51,818 nucleotides of DNA from Clostridia bacterium (GCA_017473085.1 JAFUNF010000001.1:1-51818); one strand, 5' to 3'; shown: positions 1 through 8,546, counted from the stretch's first letter. A program made the numbers and translations. The notes: generated by a model from the sequence alone, not told the origin.

Positions 1-125
1 CCTCCTAATGTGTTTTTGTTTGTGCAACTGGCAGGTCGCTCTTTCATTATACCACATTAGGAGTTTTTCTTTTTTACTCATCGGCTTTAGCCTCTACTGA
101 ACCACGCGACTATCGCGTGGTTTTC
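1..125. mobile_element. possible insertion-sequence end (palindromic left edge)
   Basis: An 11-bp inverted repeat (2-12 against 53-63, CTCCTAATGTG) is followed by a perfect 10-bp stem with a 3-nt loop at 100-122 (AACCACGCGA, loop CTA). Short GC-rich hairpins next to an element end are typical of IS200/IS605-type elements, whose Y1 transposase binds them. No transposase is visible because the window begins here. It could equally be an unrelated intergenic palindrome. Confidence 0.3.
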
Positions 126-136
126 GTTGACACAAT

Positions 137-171
137 AAAAAAGCTTGCAAAGAGAATTTGCAAGCTTTTTT
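137..171 (-). terminator. bidirectional intrinsic terminator
   Basis: A perfect 15-bp inverted repeat with a GAGAA loop and A/T tracts on both sides (137-151 against 157-171). It sits 5 nt beyond the stop codon of the leftward beta-helix lipoprotein gene and can end transcription from either side. Confidence 0.85.
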
Positions 172-175
172 CATT

Positions 176-2140
176 TTATTCAATTACTTCAGAATCAATT
201 ACAGTGAAGTCTCCACCCTTAGAAACATATGCGTTTACTTTATTACCATTTTCGCAAACACCATACTCTACGCTCAAGCCACCTGATAGGCTTGACGCAC
301 TATAATAAATTGCTAACTTTTCAGTGTAGTCCTTTGGTAACTTCAAAATAACTACGTTGTTTCCAACCTTTATTCTTACATCAGCACCAAACACACACAA
401 ATCCTTTTTAGTCAAGCTTCTTGACAAGTATCCTTGTGAGCCACTTGTAAGCTGTGGTGACGCTGTTGTTGAAAGCATTATCACAATTCCACCTGTTACA
501 GTAGTGCTACCTGTTTTTCCCTTATCAATCTTATCAAATAAATAAAGCGTACCACCTTTAATTTCAGTTGAATTTGAATTAATAGAATCTGTAACAGCAT
601 TTACAGTCAAAATTCCATTATTTACAACAACCGAAGAACTACCCTTAATTCCCTTTTGAGAGTTAAGAATTGTCAATGCGGTATATTCACCATCAATTGT
701 AACGTTATTAGCCTCTACACCATCTCCTGTTGTAGATACGTAAATTGTTCCACCACTAATTTCAAGATCAGCACAATTTATTGAATCCTCGTACGAATCA
801 ATTCCTATAATTCCAGCAGTAATTGTAACCTTTTCGTCAGCCTTGATTCCTTTACAGTTGTTACGGGTGTAGGTTGTCTTTGTTCCGTGCTCTTCTTCGT
901 TGTATTCAACGTAAACACCATCAATTTTCACAAATCTGTCAGGTGGGGTTGTTTCGCCCTCTTCAGGCACGTATTTTACGTACATAGCCTGGGTCGATAT
1001 GTAAACGACACTACTTGTTGACAATGTAACATTCTTTGCTGAAATACCATTTCTAGTTGTCTCAAGCTTTAAAGAGGTTCCCTCTTCAATTATAACGTCT
1101 AAATCCGTAGTAATTGCGGACTTTTGCGAATTAATTGCTACTGTTGCAGCCTGAATCAAAATGTTTTCAGAAGCATCAATTCCGTTACCACTTTTAGCAT
1201 TTGCCTTGATAATACCACCATTAATCGTTACAGGTCCATAGCAGTTTATCGCATTTGTACCACAGGTTATATCAGCATATGTATAGTTGATAGTTATATG
1301 ACCAACTTCCTCCTCACCTACGGTGTCATCTCCACTCTTGAACCCACTCTTGCCTGCATTAATGGTAAACTTACCACTATTTATTGTAAGTCCTTGCTTA
1401 CCATACAATGCGTGACCTTCATCGTTAGGAGTGGTAATATTGTATGTTCCACCATTTACAGTAAGAGTTTTAGTGTTTGCTATACCATGCTTATGACTTG
1501 ATACAATTGTCAAAGAGCCTCTTCCGTCCATTGTTAAATTACAATTACGAACTCTGATAACGCCTGTTTCGCCATTTTTTTCGCCATCTGCAAGGTAGTT
1601 TTCGGTTCCGTCAGCTAAAATAATAGTAACTGATGAGCAATCCTCAGCGTATATTGCAGGAGCTGAGAATTTGCTGGTTAAATTAACTCCTGCCAAAACT
1701 AAAGTAACATCTTGATCAGCAGCTTTAATATAAATAGAGCCGTTAGCTGAAGTTCCTGTTATTCTATAAATTCCTCCCTCGGAAATAGGATAGCTCGCAT
1801 TGTTTGCATCTTTAGAAACATCAACAAGTGTAGCTTGATTATAATCATAAATTGTGCTTTTTTCAGTATATGTGGTATCATCAAATACATTAATCGCACC
1901 CTCTAACTCGTCTAAAGCACTAGGTGTATCGTAATCAACAACAGGTGGTGTTATATCCACATTTCCTGGATTCTCTGGGTCCACGACTAAGTCTCCTCCT
2001 GGACCTCCAGTTGTTTGTTCACTACCAGTACTCTCACTTCCAGTTGAAGGTGGTGTAGGCGGTGGATTGTTGCCATTACAGGATGCAAATACTAAAGCAA
2101 CCAATAGCATAGCCATTAACAAAGCTATTCTTCTTTTCAT
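176..2140 (-). CDS. carbohydrate-binding-type beta-helix lipoprotein (Cthe_2159-like)
   Basis: A 654-residue surface lipoprotein. The start at 2140 is chosen because GGAGG lies 7 nt upstream and a signal peptide follows at once (MKRRIALLM), ending in the lipobox VFASC; an upstream in-frame ATG lacks these. After a Pro/Thr/Ser/Gly-rich linker (about 25-70) the rest is a repetitive Gly/Asn/Thr/Ser/Ile pattern with recurring phrases such as TVNGGTYNI, TINGGIIKA and EISGGTIYV. This is the look of a right-handed parallel beta-helix and of the Cthe_2159/DUF4353 family, calcium-dependent polysaccharide binders first known from Clostridium thermocellum. A cell-surface glycan-binding role is inferred. 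No catalytic motif is evident. It is the last gene before a strong terminator, 78 nt after a membrane-protein gene. Confidence 0.8.
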   Translation of the reverse strand: MKRRIALLMAMLLVALVFASCNGNNPPPTPPSTGSESTGSEQTTGGPGGDLVVDPENPGNVDITPPVVDYDTPSALDELEGAINVFDDTTYTEKSTIYDYNQATLVDVSKDANNASYPISEGGIYRITGTSANGSIYIKAADQDVTLVLAGVNLTSKFSAPAIYAEDCSSVTIILADGTENYLADGEKNGETGVIRVRNCNLTMDGRGSLTIVSSHKHGIANTKTLTVNGGTYNITTPNDEGHALYGKQGLTINSGKFTINAGKSGFKSGDDTVGEEEVGHITINYTYADITCGTNAINCYGPVTINGGIIKANAKSGNGIDASENILIQAATVAINSQKSAITTDLDVIIEEGTSLKLETTRNGISAKNVTLSTSSVVYISTQAMYVKYVPEEGETTPPDRFVKIDGVYVEYNEEEHGTKTTYTRNNCKGIKADEKVTITAGIIGIDSYEDSINCADLEISGGTIYVSTTGDGVEANNVTIDGEYTALTILNSQKGIKGSSSVVVNNGILTVNAVTDSINSNSTEIKGGTLYLFDKIDKGKTGSTTVTGGIVIMLSTTASPQLTSGSQGYLSRSLTKKDLCVFGADVRIKVGNNVVILKLPKDYTEKLAIYYSASSLSGGLSVEYGVCENGNKVNAYVSKGGDFTVIDSEVIE

Positions 2141-2218
2141 ATATTCCTCCTTGCATAATGCACAAAAAAGCATTACTTTACCTTTTTATTTTAGCACATT
2201 TAACCGATATAGTCAATA

Positions 2219-2665
2219 TTATTTTTTAATATTACTCATATAATACACTTTTGTTTCTAAATTATTTAACACATTGACAAGCTCTTCACGCTTTTGCTTT
2301 AAATTTGACACAAAAATCTCAACAACATCTTCATTAGAATTTGATTTTATTATCAATTTTAACGAGAAGATATTGTTATCAATTGTTATAGATTCTAATT
2401 CTTCTAACGAGTATTCCTTTATAGGATTTTTATATACAATCATTTTTTCCTTAGTTATTTCCATTACCACGTCTTGCTTCAAAAACATGATAACAAAAAA
2501 CACCATAAAAATAGCAAAACCGATAAAAGAAACAACTACAATCGGCAAGGACCACTCAATCCACATAATTGAAAAGAAAATTCCTATTATAAAAAATATT
2601 ACACTCAATGCTAAAAATACGTACGAATACAATTTTGATCTTAGCGCTTCAAATTCCTTTTTCAT
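2219..2665 (-). CDS. small membrane protein with C-terminal PH-like domain
   Basis: 148 residues of unrecognised function. Two hydrophobic segments (about 15-35 and 42-62) form a hairpin in the membrane. They are followed by a soluble half of alternating strands (KMIVYKNPIKEYSLEELESI) that resembles the bacterial PH-like fold often attached to two-TM proteins. AGGGGA precedes the ATG. It lies 11 nt after the P-loop kinase gene, so they are probably co-transcribed. The PH-like assignment is a pattern guess. Confidence 0.6.
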   Translation of the reverse strand: MKKEFEALRSKLYSYVFLALSVIFFIIGIFFSIMWIEWSLPIVVVSFIGFAIFMVFFVIMFLKQDVVMEITKEKMIVYKNPIKEYSLEELESITIDNNIFSLKLIIKSNSNEDVVEIFVSNLKQKREELVNVLNNLETKVYYMSNIKK

Positions 2666-2676
2666 TTTATTTCCCC

Positions 2677-3192
2677 TTATAGAATTCCTTGATTTTTCTC
2701 AAATTCATTTAATTGATTTTGATTTTTTATCACTATCGCTTTTTGAGAATGTTTTTTTATAACGTTATTGAAAAAGTCTTTTTTGCTTTTTGTTCTTCCC
2801 TTGTGAAACACCCAATATAAGAACTCAAAATTCAGTCTTTCATTACAACCCTCGGTCATAGAAACACGACTTTTACCCTTGTTTTGCTTATATCTTTTTA
2901 TTACTCGGTTAAGGCAAGCAAAGCGATTAAAGCTTAAATATACAATCAAATCCGCTTCTTCCATTCGTCTTTCGAAATGGATTTTTTTATAATTTCCATC
3001 GATAACCCAGCTATCATTTTCATTCATAAAAGCTTCTAATATGGCCTTTTTTTCTTCTTCACTTCTCTCCTTCCACCCAGGTAGCCAATGTACCGTATCT
3101 AAATAGAGAGCCTTGGCGCCATATTTCTTAGCTAATTTTTCCGTAAGAGTAGATTTTCCACTTCCACTAAAGCCTATTACTGCTATTTTCAT
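2677..3192 (-). CDS. P-loop kinase-like protein (FlaR/adenylate-kinase-like family)
   Basis: 171 residues. The start MKIAVIGFSG at 3192 has GAGG 6 nt upstream; a TTG 12 nt further up is less likely. The Walker A motif GFSGSGKST lies at residues 7-15. Next come LDTVHW and DSWVIDGNY, then the adenylate-kinase-like sequence ADLIVYLSFNRF and a basic helical region. This order and length match proteins annotated as DNA topology modulation protein FlaR or AAA-family ATPase, whose substrate is not known. The gene lies between a GNAT gene and a membrane-protein gene in a leftward operon. ATP or GTP binding is well supported; the phosphorylated substrate is unknown. Confidence 0.75.
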   Translation of the reverse strand: MKIAVIGFSGSGKSTLTEKLAKKYGAKALYLDTVHWLPGWKERSEEEKKAILEAFMNENDSWVIDGNYKKIHFERRMEEADLIVYLSFNRFACLNRVIKRYKQNKGKSRVSMTEGCNERLNFEFLYWVFHKGRTKSKKDFFNNVIKKHSQKAIVIKNQNQLNEFEKNQGIL

Positions 3193-3275
3193 TTTTATCC
3201 TCAAAATCCTTAGGTACTATCAACTTATTTTTAATATCATTTATCAGATGGTATTCACCAAACCTTGCTTAATAA

Positions 3276-3773
3276 TTATACATCCTCGTTTAAGCTTTTA
3301 ACGTATCTGACCTCGCATGCAAAATGCTCAGTTTCAATAACGGGAATTTTAACACGGACAAAGCCGTATTTTTCGTAAAATCTTTGCGCCCGTGTCATAT
3401 TCTCTAACGTTTCAAGGTAACAGTGAGTATAGTATTTTTTGGCATATTCGAGTGCTATTTTCATCAATTCGTGAGCAATTCCCGTACCTCTTGCAATTGG
3501 TAAGCAATACATTTTTTGTAGTTCACAAAAGCCTTTCTTGTTAAGTGCACCAATGCCTGTACCACCTACAACCCTCTCGGTTTCATCTACTGCAACCCAG
3601 TATTTGTTCCCCTCGCTATTGTAGATTTCGGAAAACCTACACAAATCAGGATCAGCCCAGGCGGTTCCTTCATGGTTTCCGCCGAATTCGATTAAGCAGG
3701 CTCTAATTACACTCTCAACCTCTTTATTGTCCCTTGGTTCAATTTCTCTTATCTTATATTGCATTTCACTCAT
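3276..3773 (-). CDS. GNAT family N-acetyltransferase
   Basis: 165 residues of a GCN5-related acetyltransferase. The acetyl-CoA pyrophosphate-binding motif appears as ARGTGIAHELM after the strand LQKMYCLP, followed by the C-terminal motif NMTRAQRFYEKYGFVRV. The central strand KYWVAVDETERVVGGTGI is also typical. The ATG overlaps the stop of the upstream GDPD gene in an ATGA arrangement, indicating translational coupling. The acetyl acceptor cannot be told from sequence; such proteins modify small amines, antibiotics or protein N-termini. Confidence 0.85.
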   Translation of the reverse strand: MSEMQYKIREIEPRDNKEVESVIRACLIEFGGNHEGTAWADPDLCRFSEIYNSEGNKYWVAVDETERVVGGTGIGALNKKGFCELQKMYCLPIARGTGIAHELMKIALEYAKKYYTHCYLETLENMTRAQRFYEKYGFVRVKIPVIETEHFACEVRYVKSLNEDV

Positions 3774-4777
3774 CTATATTCGTCAAGCACGCTTTTTAAA
3801 AGCTCAGGGTTGTCGGTCATTATACAATCGCAACCAAGCTCAATTAATTTTCTCATAGTTTCGGCGTCATTTATAGTCCAATATTGAACAGCGATATTTC
3901 GCCTGTGTGCTCTATTTATGTATGTCTTTTTGTCAAGGTTTATTGTTATACCAACATCATAGGACGTAGGAATTTGCAAGCAAGCAAAATCGGAGTTGTT
4001 AAATATATTTACCTTTAGTATTTGTGTTATAACAAATTTCGCCGCTGTTCCTGTTGGTGCACCTCTGTACAAATCTGGATATTTTGTTTTCAGCTCTGTC
4101 TCTATTTCGTCGTGGAAGGTACCAACAACTATTCTATTTCTGTAATTGGGATATTTTTCAAGAGTTTCGTTAAGTATTCTGCAAGCCTCGTAGCCCCTAT
4201 CTCCTTCATTTTTTATTTCAACAATAAATAAAAGGTCAGGATTGGACTCATAAAATTCCTCAAAAAGCTGTTCAATTGTGGCAATTTGTAATCCCTTTTC
4301 AGCAAGGTTAGTTTCATTCTTGTATGGTCTGTTTCCTTCCTTGTCAGTAAAGTAGTATCCAAAGTTATATTGACGAAGCTCCTCAAGGGTCATATCAGAT
4401 ATGTAGTGACGATTACTTTCATCCTCGCAAAGCTCTTCTACCTGTTCAAGTGTCAAGTCACCATTAACATTGCAGGTTTCATCTATGTAGCTATCGTGGT
4501 TATATACTAAGTATCCGTCCTTTGTGAGATATAAATCGCTCTCTATTATTTCTACATCGTAGGTTTTTACCGCTTCTCTAAAAGCAAGCATTGTATTTTC
4601 AGGATTGCAATCTCCACCACCACGATGGGCTGCTATCATAGGTAGCTGTCCCTTCTCTACAACAAAGGGGTTAGTTTCAACGTTCTTTTTTGGGGGTATC
4701 AGGTTTATTACAAGCATAAATAACAAAATGCTTGCCAAAACAATACCGATAATTTTTAAAGCTTTATATTTCTTCAT
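3770..4777 (-). CDS. membrane-anchored glycerophosphodiester phosphodiesterase
   Basis: 335 residues. An N-terminal hydrophobic segment (about 8-27) anchors the protein, with the catalytic domain probably outside. The GDPD signature is complete: AAHRGGGDCNPENTMLAF with the catalytic His-Arg, then ESDLYLTKDGYLVYNHD with the metal ligands, VEIKNEG, and a C-terminal QYWTINDAETM followed by CDCIMTDNP. The enzyme cleaves glycerophosphodiesters to glycerol-3-phosphate and an alcohol, so phospholipid or teichoic-acid turnover is likely. It begins 2 nt after the Nif3 gene and overlaps the GNAT gene downstream, so it sits inside an operon. Confidence 0.9.
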   Translation of the reverse strand: MKKYKALKIIGIVLASILLFMLVINLIPPKKNVETNPFVVEKGQLPMIAAHRGGGDCNPENTMLAFREAVKTYDVEIIESDLYLTKDGYLVYNHDSYIDETCNVNGDLTLEQVEELCEDESNRHYISDMTLEELRQYNFGYYFTDKEGNRPYKNETNLAEKGLQIATIEQLFEEFYESNPDLLFIVEIKNEGDRGYEACRILNETLEKYPNYRNRIVVGTFHDEIETELKTKYPDLYRGAPTGTAAKFVITQILKVNIFNNSDFACLQIPTSYDVGITINLDKKTYINRAHRRNIAVQYWTINDAETMRKLIELGCDCIMTDNPELLKSVLDEYR

Positions 4778-4779
4778 TT

Positions 4780-5565
4780 TTATTCCTTATCTGTGTATGA
4801 ATATACTTCTCCACATTCAATATAACAAACGTTCAATTCAGGGTAATCCTTTTTCATTCTTTCGGTCAATAAGCGCATTCCGTCTCTTTCGGAAGGAATA
4901 TGTCCCATTACTATCAGGGCTTTTTTTATTCCTAACAAATCAGCATCTCTTGCGTATTCACTAAGCTTCCACTCGCAAGCCTCACCTGTTAGTACTAAAT
5001 CAATAGAATCGTCGCACAAAAGCTCAAATACACCTCCAGGAGTACCAAAGCAAGCAGCGATTTTCTTCGCCTTGTGGTCCCTACTTCCCGCTATTCTTAC
5101 ATGCTTAATACCAAGCTCCCTCTCCATTAGCTGTGCCATTTCAAGAGGTGTTATTTCCTTATCTGAATTAAAGATATAAGACGCACTGTATTTGGTTTTT
5201 TCAAGCTTTCCTGTAAGTCCTAAATAATGAAGCTCGCCTTCAGTTATTTGGTCAATATCTCTTGAATGCATACAATCGTGATATCTAAATATAACTATTC
5301 CCGAATCTTCTATTAGTTTTTTCTTTGCACGTGTTACCGACGTATCAATCATCACGTCCATATGGTCGTAATATGTAGGCTCGTGAACAATTAGCATATC
5401 TGCTCCCCATTTCTTTGCCTTTTTTACAACCTCAACAGTTGCAAACATACTTAATGCAACCCTTTTAATTTCTCTGTTAGAATCTCCTGCCTTTACAGTA
5501 TCACAAGTAATTTCAGGCTTGTCTGCCCCTTTAGTTATTCCTTCAATTATTTCAATTGCCTTCAT
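4780..5565 (-). CDS. Nif3-like dinuclear metal centre protein (DUF34)
   Basis: 261 residues with the paired metal-binding motifs of the Nif3/DUF34 family: DMLIVHEPTYYDH near residue 60, RYHDCMHS near 95 and the C-terminal IVMGHIPSERDGM. Family members form toroidal hexamers with two metal ions per subunit. Their substrate is unsettled, with GTP cyclohydrolase-like and metal-delivery roles proposed. The first motif reads HEP where many members have HHP. The start has GAGGGA 6 nt upstream and overlaps a possible 31-codon ORF by ATGA. The GDPD gene follows after 2 nt. Confidence 0.85.
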   Translation of the reverse strand: MKAIEIIEGITKGADKPEITCDTVKAGDSNREIKRVALSMFATVEVVKKAKKWGADMLIVHEPTYYDHMDVMIDTSVTRAKKKLIEDSGIVIFRYHDCMHSRDIDQITEGELHYLGLTGKLEKTKYSASYIFNSDKEITPLEMAQLMERELGIKHVRIAGSRDHKAKKIAACFGTPGGVFELLCDDSIDLVLTGEACEWKLSEYARDADLLGIKKALIVMGHIPSERDGMRLLTERMKKDYPELNVCYIECGEVYSYTDKE

Positions 5566-5657
5566 AGCTTCCCTCTTTTATCAATTCTTTTTTTGTAAGA
5601 AAATCGTCCATTAATGCTTCTATCCTTTTTATCAATTTTATTTTTTCTTGGAAACAT
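5562..5657 (-). CDS. possible 31-residue basic peptide, coupled to nif3
   Basis: A short ORF (MFPRKNKIDK...) rich in Lys and Arg fills the gap between the EFR1 gene and nif3. Its TGA overlaps the nif3 ATG as ATGA, and it begins 5 nt after the EFR1 stop codon. The ribosome binding site is weak. A second frame through the same stretch also stays open (ending MDDFLTKKELIKEGSYEGN), so coding is not settled. Confidence 0.25.
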   Translation of the reverse strand: MFPRKNKIDKKDRSINGRFSYKKRIDKRGKL

Positions 5658-5662
5658 ACCGT

Positions 5663-6346
5663 TCAAACATAAATGATAAGTTTTTTTACCTTTTTCTTGT
5701 GCAAATATAGTTTTAGAGGCAATCCAATTTTAACATTTAAGGCTTGACGAGGACATACTTCAACACACTTTAGACACCGAATACACCTGCCGTTTGTCGT
5801 TCCTGCTTTGATAGCACCAAAAGAACAGTGTTCTGCACAAAGATTACAGCCGTTACAGCTTGCATTTTTACGTATTTTCAATCCCATTCTGCTCCGAAGC
5901 TCAGGAAAGATGTCAGCCAAGGGATTTTTATACAATTTAGGAAGTTGTATAGATGAAGGCTTCTTTATTTTTTCGATAATTGGATTTAGTTTGTCGAAAT
6001 TAAAGAAAGGATCATCGTTTTCAATATAAGAGTGTTTTGTTGGCACATATGCTCCCGCCACAATGTTCTTTTGATAATTTTTTTGAATCTCGTATAAAAC
6101 ATTTCCACAGCACATTTTTCCGTATGTGGCTATAACAGTCAAATTTTCGGCTGTGATCTTTTTCAAAAAAGCCTTCACGATATTGGGTATGTTTTGGCAG
6201 TGTACGGGAAACACGAGAACAAGATTTCGATAATAATCGATGTAATTTGTTTCAATATCAAAAAGAGGATACCCCAATTTATCAGAAAAATAAGTAGCGA
6301 GCTTTTTGCTTTGCCCAGTGCTTGAATAAAAAACAACTGCATTCAT
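5663..6346 (-). CDS. EFR1-type flavodoxin / 2x[4Fe-4S] ferredoxin fusion protein
   Basis: 227 residues. The start MNAVVFYSSTGQS at 6346 gives an ATGA overlap with the preceding PP-loop gene, better than an in-frame ATG 30 nt upstream. The N-terminal half is flavodoxin-like, with the FMN phosphate loop YSSTGQSKKLA at residues 6-16 and LVFPVHCQNIP. The C-terminal part has two ferredoxin clusters, CNGCNLCAEHC and CIRCLKCVEVCP, each C-x2-C-x2-C-x3-C. Proteins of this layout are called EFR1 family ferrodoxins and are thought to move single electrons between flavin and iron-sulfur partners. Tight coupling suggests the partner is the PP-loop ATPase encoded immediately upstream. The pairing is inference; the cofactor motifs are direct. 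Confidence 0.85.
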   Translation of the reverse strand: MNAVVFYSSTGQSKKLATYFSDKLGYPLFDIETNYIDYYRNLVLVFPVHCQNIPNIVKAFLKKITAENLTVIATYGKMCCGNVLYEIQKNYQKNIVAGAYVPTKHSYIENDDPFFNFDKLNPIIEKIKKPSSIQLPKLYKNPLADIFPELRSRMGLKIRKNASCNGCNLCAEHCSFGAIKAGTTNGRCIRCLKCVEVCPRQALNVKIGLPLKLYLHKKKVKKLIIYV

Positions 6347-7731
6347 TTTTTCAAATACTCCTGCATAATCGCACATTCGGGTATCTCGTCAAGGGAAAAA
6401 CCAAGAGATTTTTTCAGTTCTTCTAACGCTTCCTCACGTGGTAGATTGTTGCTTCTGCTTGCAATTGCAATTTCGAGTGCGCTGAACGGAATCATCGTGC
6501 TTCTCATATGATAAAATCTTATGAATTGCGAATACTCCTTGCATTTTTCGATTTTACAGCTTGTATGTAATCCCTTATCGTCTTCTTCGGGTGCAACCCA
6601 GCCACATTCACGAGTGATGATATCCTTGATTTTTCGCCATACGTAAACACCACCACATATTTCATCAAAATCTACTTGTACAAATGCAGGAATATTGCCC
6701 GACCAAGAAGATGTCCTAATTGCCCTTTTTAACGGATTTAGAATGCTTGGAACTTCCTTTATTGCTTCACATACGTTATAGACGAGCTGATTGGAATATC
6801 CTGCCATATTCTTTATTTTGCTATCGCCGTATGCAAGCTGTTTCATTGTGGCAAGGGTATGGAACTGTCCTTTTTTCAGTGGAGGACGAAGCGTTAAAAT
6901 TCTTCCAATATTAAACAAAAAATTCAGCCCTTTATTGTCAGGAAAAGTATAGGCTATCCTCGGCGCCATACGATTGAAATATAATCCAAGCAACTGTGCA
7001 GGCTCATTTCCTGCAACAAAATAAGGCACTTTATTTGCAACAAGCTCGGGATAAAACAAAACGTATGCCAAAGACGGACAAGCACAAGTGTTCTCGCTTA
7101 ACGCATAGAGCTTGCGATATATTTTTCTCAAATCATCGTTGGAGACCTTTCGGCTGATAAACTCTACCGAATCAAGGAATTTTTTTGCATTTTCAATACT
7201 CTTTTTTGCACATTCGGACATATAGGGAATTTCCCACGTAAGTGCCAATACACGAAGGTTTAACACCTTTGACAGATAATACAGTAAATATGTTGAATCC
7301 TTACCACCAGTGTAAAATACGGCAACGTCAAAGCGCGATTTTTTTGATGTTGGAAACGTGTTCATAATCGGAACAATGCTTTTAAGATTTTTAGTTTTAT
7401 CTGCAGATTGACAAATTGGGCATCTACCCTCTGCATCAAATTCAATACCAGGAATCATAAAATCATTTGCAATACAAGTTTTGCAAAACTTTGCCTCGTC
7501 CAAGGATACAGGAATTGCTTTTTTGTCTTCAATTTTTACGATCTGCACATCTATGAGATTCTTCAATACGCTAATATCATCATCTGTCAACTCACAGGGT
7601 AGCTTTTCAACAATCTCTTTTTGCTTTTTCCTAAGCTTAACGGTGTTTTTGAACATATTGGGCTGATTTCTCAAACCATAATATCTCAAAGCATCGCCTT
7701 CAAGCTTCCATCTACTTTGTATATCGTACAT
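6343..7731 (-). CDS. PP-loop ATPase related to N-acetyl-sugar amidotransferase / tRNA-thiolation enzymes
   Basis: 462 residues. The start MYDIQSRWKL at 7731 has AAGGAG 6 nt upstream. A zinc-type motif CKTC...CPIC (C83, C86, C104, C107) flanks IPGIEFDAEG, matching the N-terminal knuckle of WbpG-like sugar amidotransferases. The PP-loop FYTGGKDSTYLL at about 139-150 is the ATP pyrophosphatase signature shared by asparagine synthetase, TtcA, ThiI and WbpG. Further Cys are present (NTCACPS, HTSCKIEKCKEY). The family activates a substrate carbonyl by adenylation for attack by nitrogen or sulfur. No glycan-synthesis genes lie nearby, and the coupled iron-sulfur flavoprotein points to redox or sulfur chemistry. 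The product is unknown. Confidence 0.75.
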   Translation of the reverse strand: MYDIQSRWKLEGDALRYYGLRNQPNMFKNTVKLRKKQKEIVEKLPCELTDDDISVLKNLIDVQIVKIEDKKAIPVSLDEAKFCKTCIANDFMIPGIEFDAEGRCPICQSADKTKNLKSIVPIMNTFPTSKKSRFDVAVFYTGGKDSTYLLYYLSKVLNLRVLALTWEIPYMSECAKKSIENAKKFLDSVEFISRKVSNDDLRKIYRKLYALSENTCACPSLAYVLFYPELVANKVPYFVAGNEPAQLLGLYFNRMAPRIAYTFPDNKGLNFLFNIGRILTLRPPLKKGQFHTLATMKQLAYGDSKIKNMAGYSNQLVYNVCEAIKEVPSILNPLKRAIRTSSWSGNIPAFVQVDFDEICGGVYVWRKIKDIITRECGWVAPEEDDKGLHTSCKIEKCKEYSQFIRFYHMRSTMIPFSALEIAIASRSNNLPREEALEELKKSLGFSLDEIPECAIMQEYLKK

Positions 7732-7742
7732 AGCAACTCCTT

Positions 7743-7763
7743 TCAAGACTCCAAAGGGTATAA
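7743..7763 (-). repeat. intergenic repeat A, copy 1
   Basis: On the minus strand this reads ATACCCTTTGGAGTCTTG, directly before the ribosome binding site of the PP-loop gene. Near-identical copies lie at 8527-8546, 9651-9665 and 11409-11426, always between small genes of this block. In the last two copies the repeat runs on into RlmD-like C-terminal codons. Confidence 0.7.
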
Positions 7764-7803
7764 AAATCGGTCAAAAACGGTGGGTGTAAGCCGAAAAGGT
7801 TAC

Positions 7804-8448
7804 TCAGTATCCGATATTTCTCTTTGAATATTTCTCCGGCTTAAAATTTTCAATATTTATCTGCTCGAATGTAATATCAAGAAGCTCGCAAATCACAGAC
7901 AAAACCTTACCACCTATCAAATCCGTACCCTCGGGTGTGTAAAAATGAACCCAATCGGAGCGATAAGAATCAGAAACGGACGCAGTAAGCGAATATAGAT
8001 CATTTATGATGGTATCAGTACCCGACAAAACACGAAGTGCCTCAGCATTATATTTTTCTATGGTTGCGTTGTGCCTTGTAAAGTCGGGATCACTCATTTT
8101 TTCGTTTACATTGGTTGAGGTCGCAAACACAAATTTAGCCTTGGGAAAAAGCATACGAAGTCTTTTGTCTATACGTGCTATTGCTTCTCCATAGTAAGAT
8201 ATCGATGTAAGCGGTGCGTCACCAAACAGCTCCAACGCATCCCAAAGCCCTGCGTTCCAATGGACGAGATCAACATCATCTCCCCACTCTCCACTTGCCT
8301 TCCATTCGTGTGCATAGCGTAAAACATACTCTGCAAATCTGCAATTTTCAGAAGGGTAAAAAACTTCGGCAGATCCTCTTAATGCGTCCTTAATATATTT
8401 ATCATATCCCATCCTAATAGAATCACCGATAAGAACAATTTTTTTCAT
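7804..8448 (-). CDS. SGNH/GDSL-type hydrolase
   Basis: 214 residues. Block I of the SGNH family appears at the extreme N-terminus as VLIGDSIRMGY, with the nucleophile Ser in GDS. Then come DLVHWNAGLWD, which holds the Gly/Asn oxyanion-hole block, and SDWVHFYTPEGT, the block V Asp-x-x-His. There is no signal peptide, so the enzyme is cytoplasmic. It probably hydrolyses an ester, but the substrate is unknown. A clear paralog is encoded at 21186-21737. AAGGAATAAAA precedes the ATG. The PP-loop gene follows after 72 nt. Confidence 0.82.
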   Translation of the reverse strand: MKKIVLIGDSIRMGYDKYIKDALRGSAEVFYPSENCRFAEYVLRYAHEWKASGEWGDDVDLVHWNAGLWDALELFGDAPLTSISYYGEAIARIDKRLRMLFPKAKFVFATSTNVNEKMSDPDFTRHNATIEKYNAEALRVLSGTDTIINDLYSLTASVSDSYRSDWVHFYTPEGTDLIGGKVLSVICELLDITFEQINIENFKPEKYSKRNIGY

Positions 8449-8490
8449 TTTTATTCCTTTATTTCAATTATATTTTTCTGTTTCGATATG

Positions 8491-8546
8491 GCTAGACATT
8501 ACTGTAAATAATAGTTTTGAGATTTGCCCAAGACTCCAAAAGGTAT
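8491..8546 (-). repeat. intergenic repeats B and A together
   Basis: Minus-strand order is repeat A (ATACCTTTTGGAGTCTTG, 8527-8546) running directly into repeat B (CAAATCTCAAAA ... TTACAGTAATG, 8491-8529). This is the only place where both families are fused. The stretch forms the upstream region of the SGNH hydrolase gene. Confidence 0.65.

Noticed and set aside
1124-1501. A 125-codon rightward ORF opposite the beta-helix lipoprotein
   Set aside because: It lies entirely antisense to a well-supported gene and has no family signature or ribosome site.
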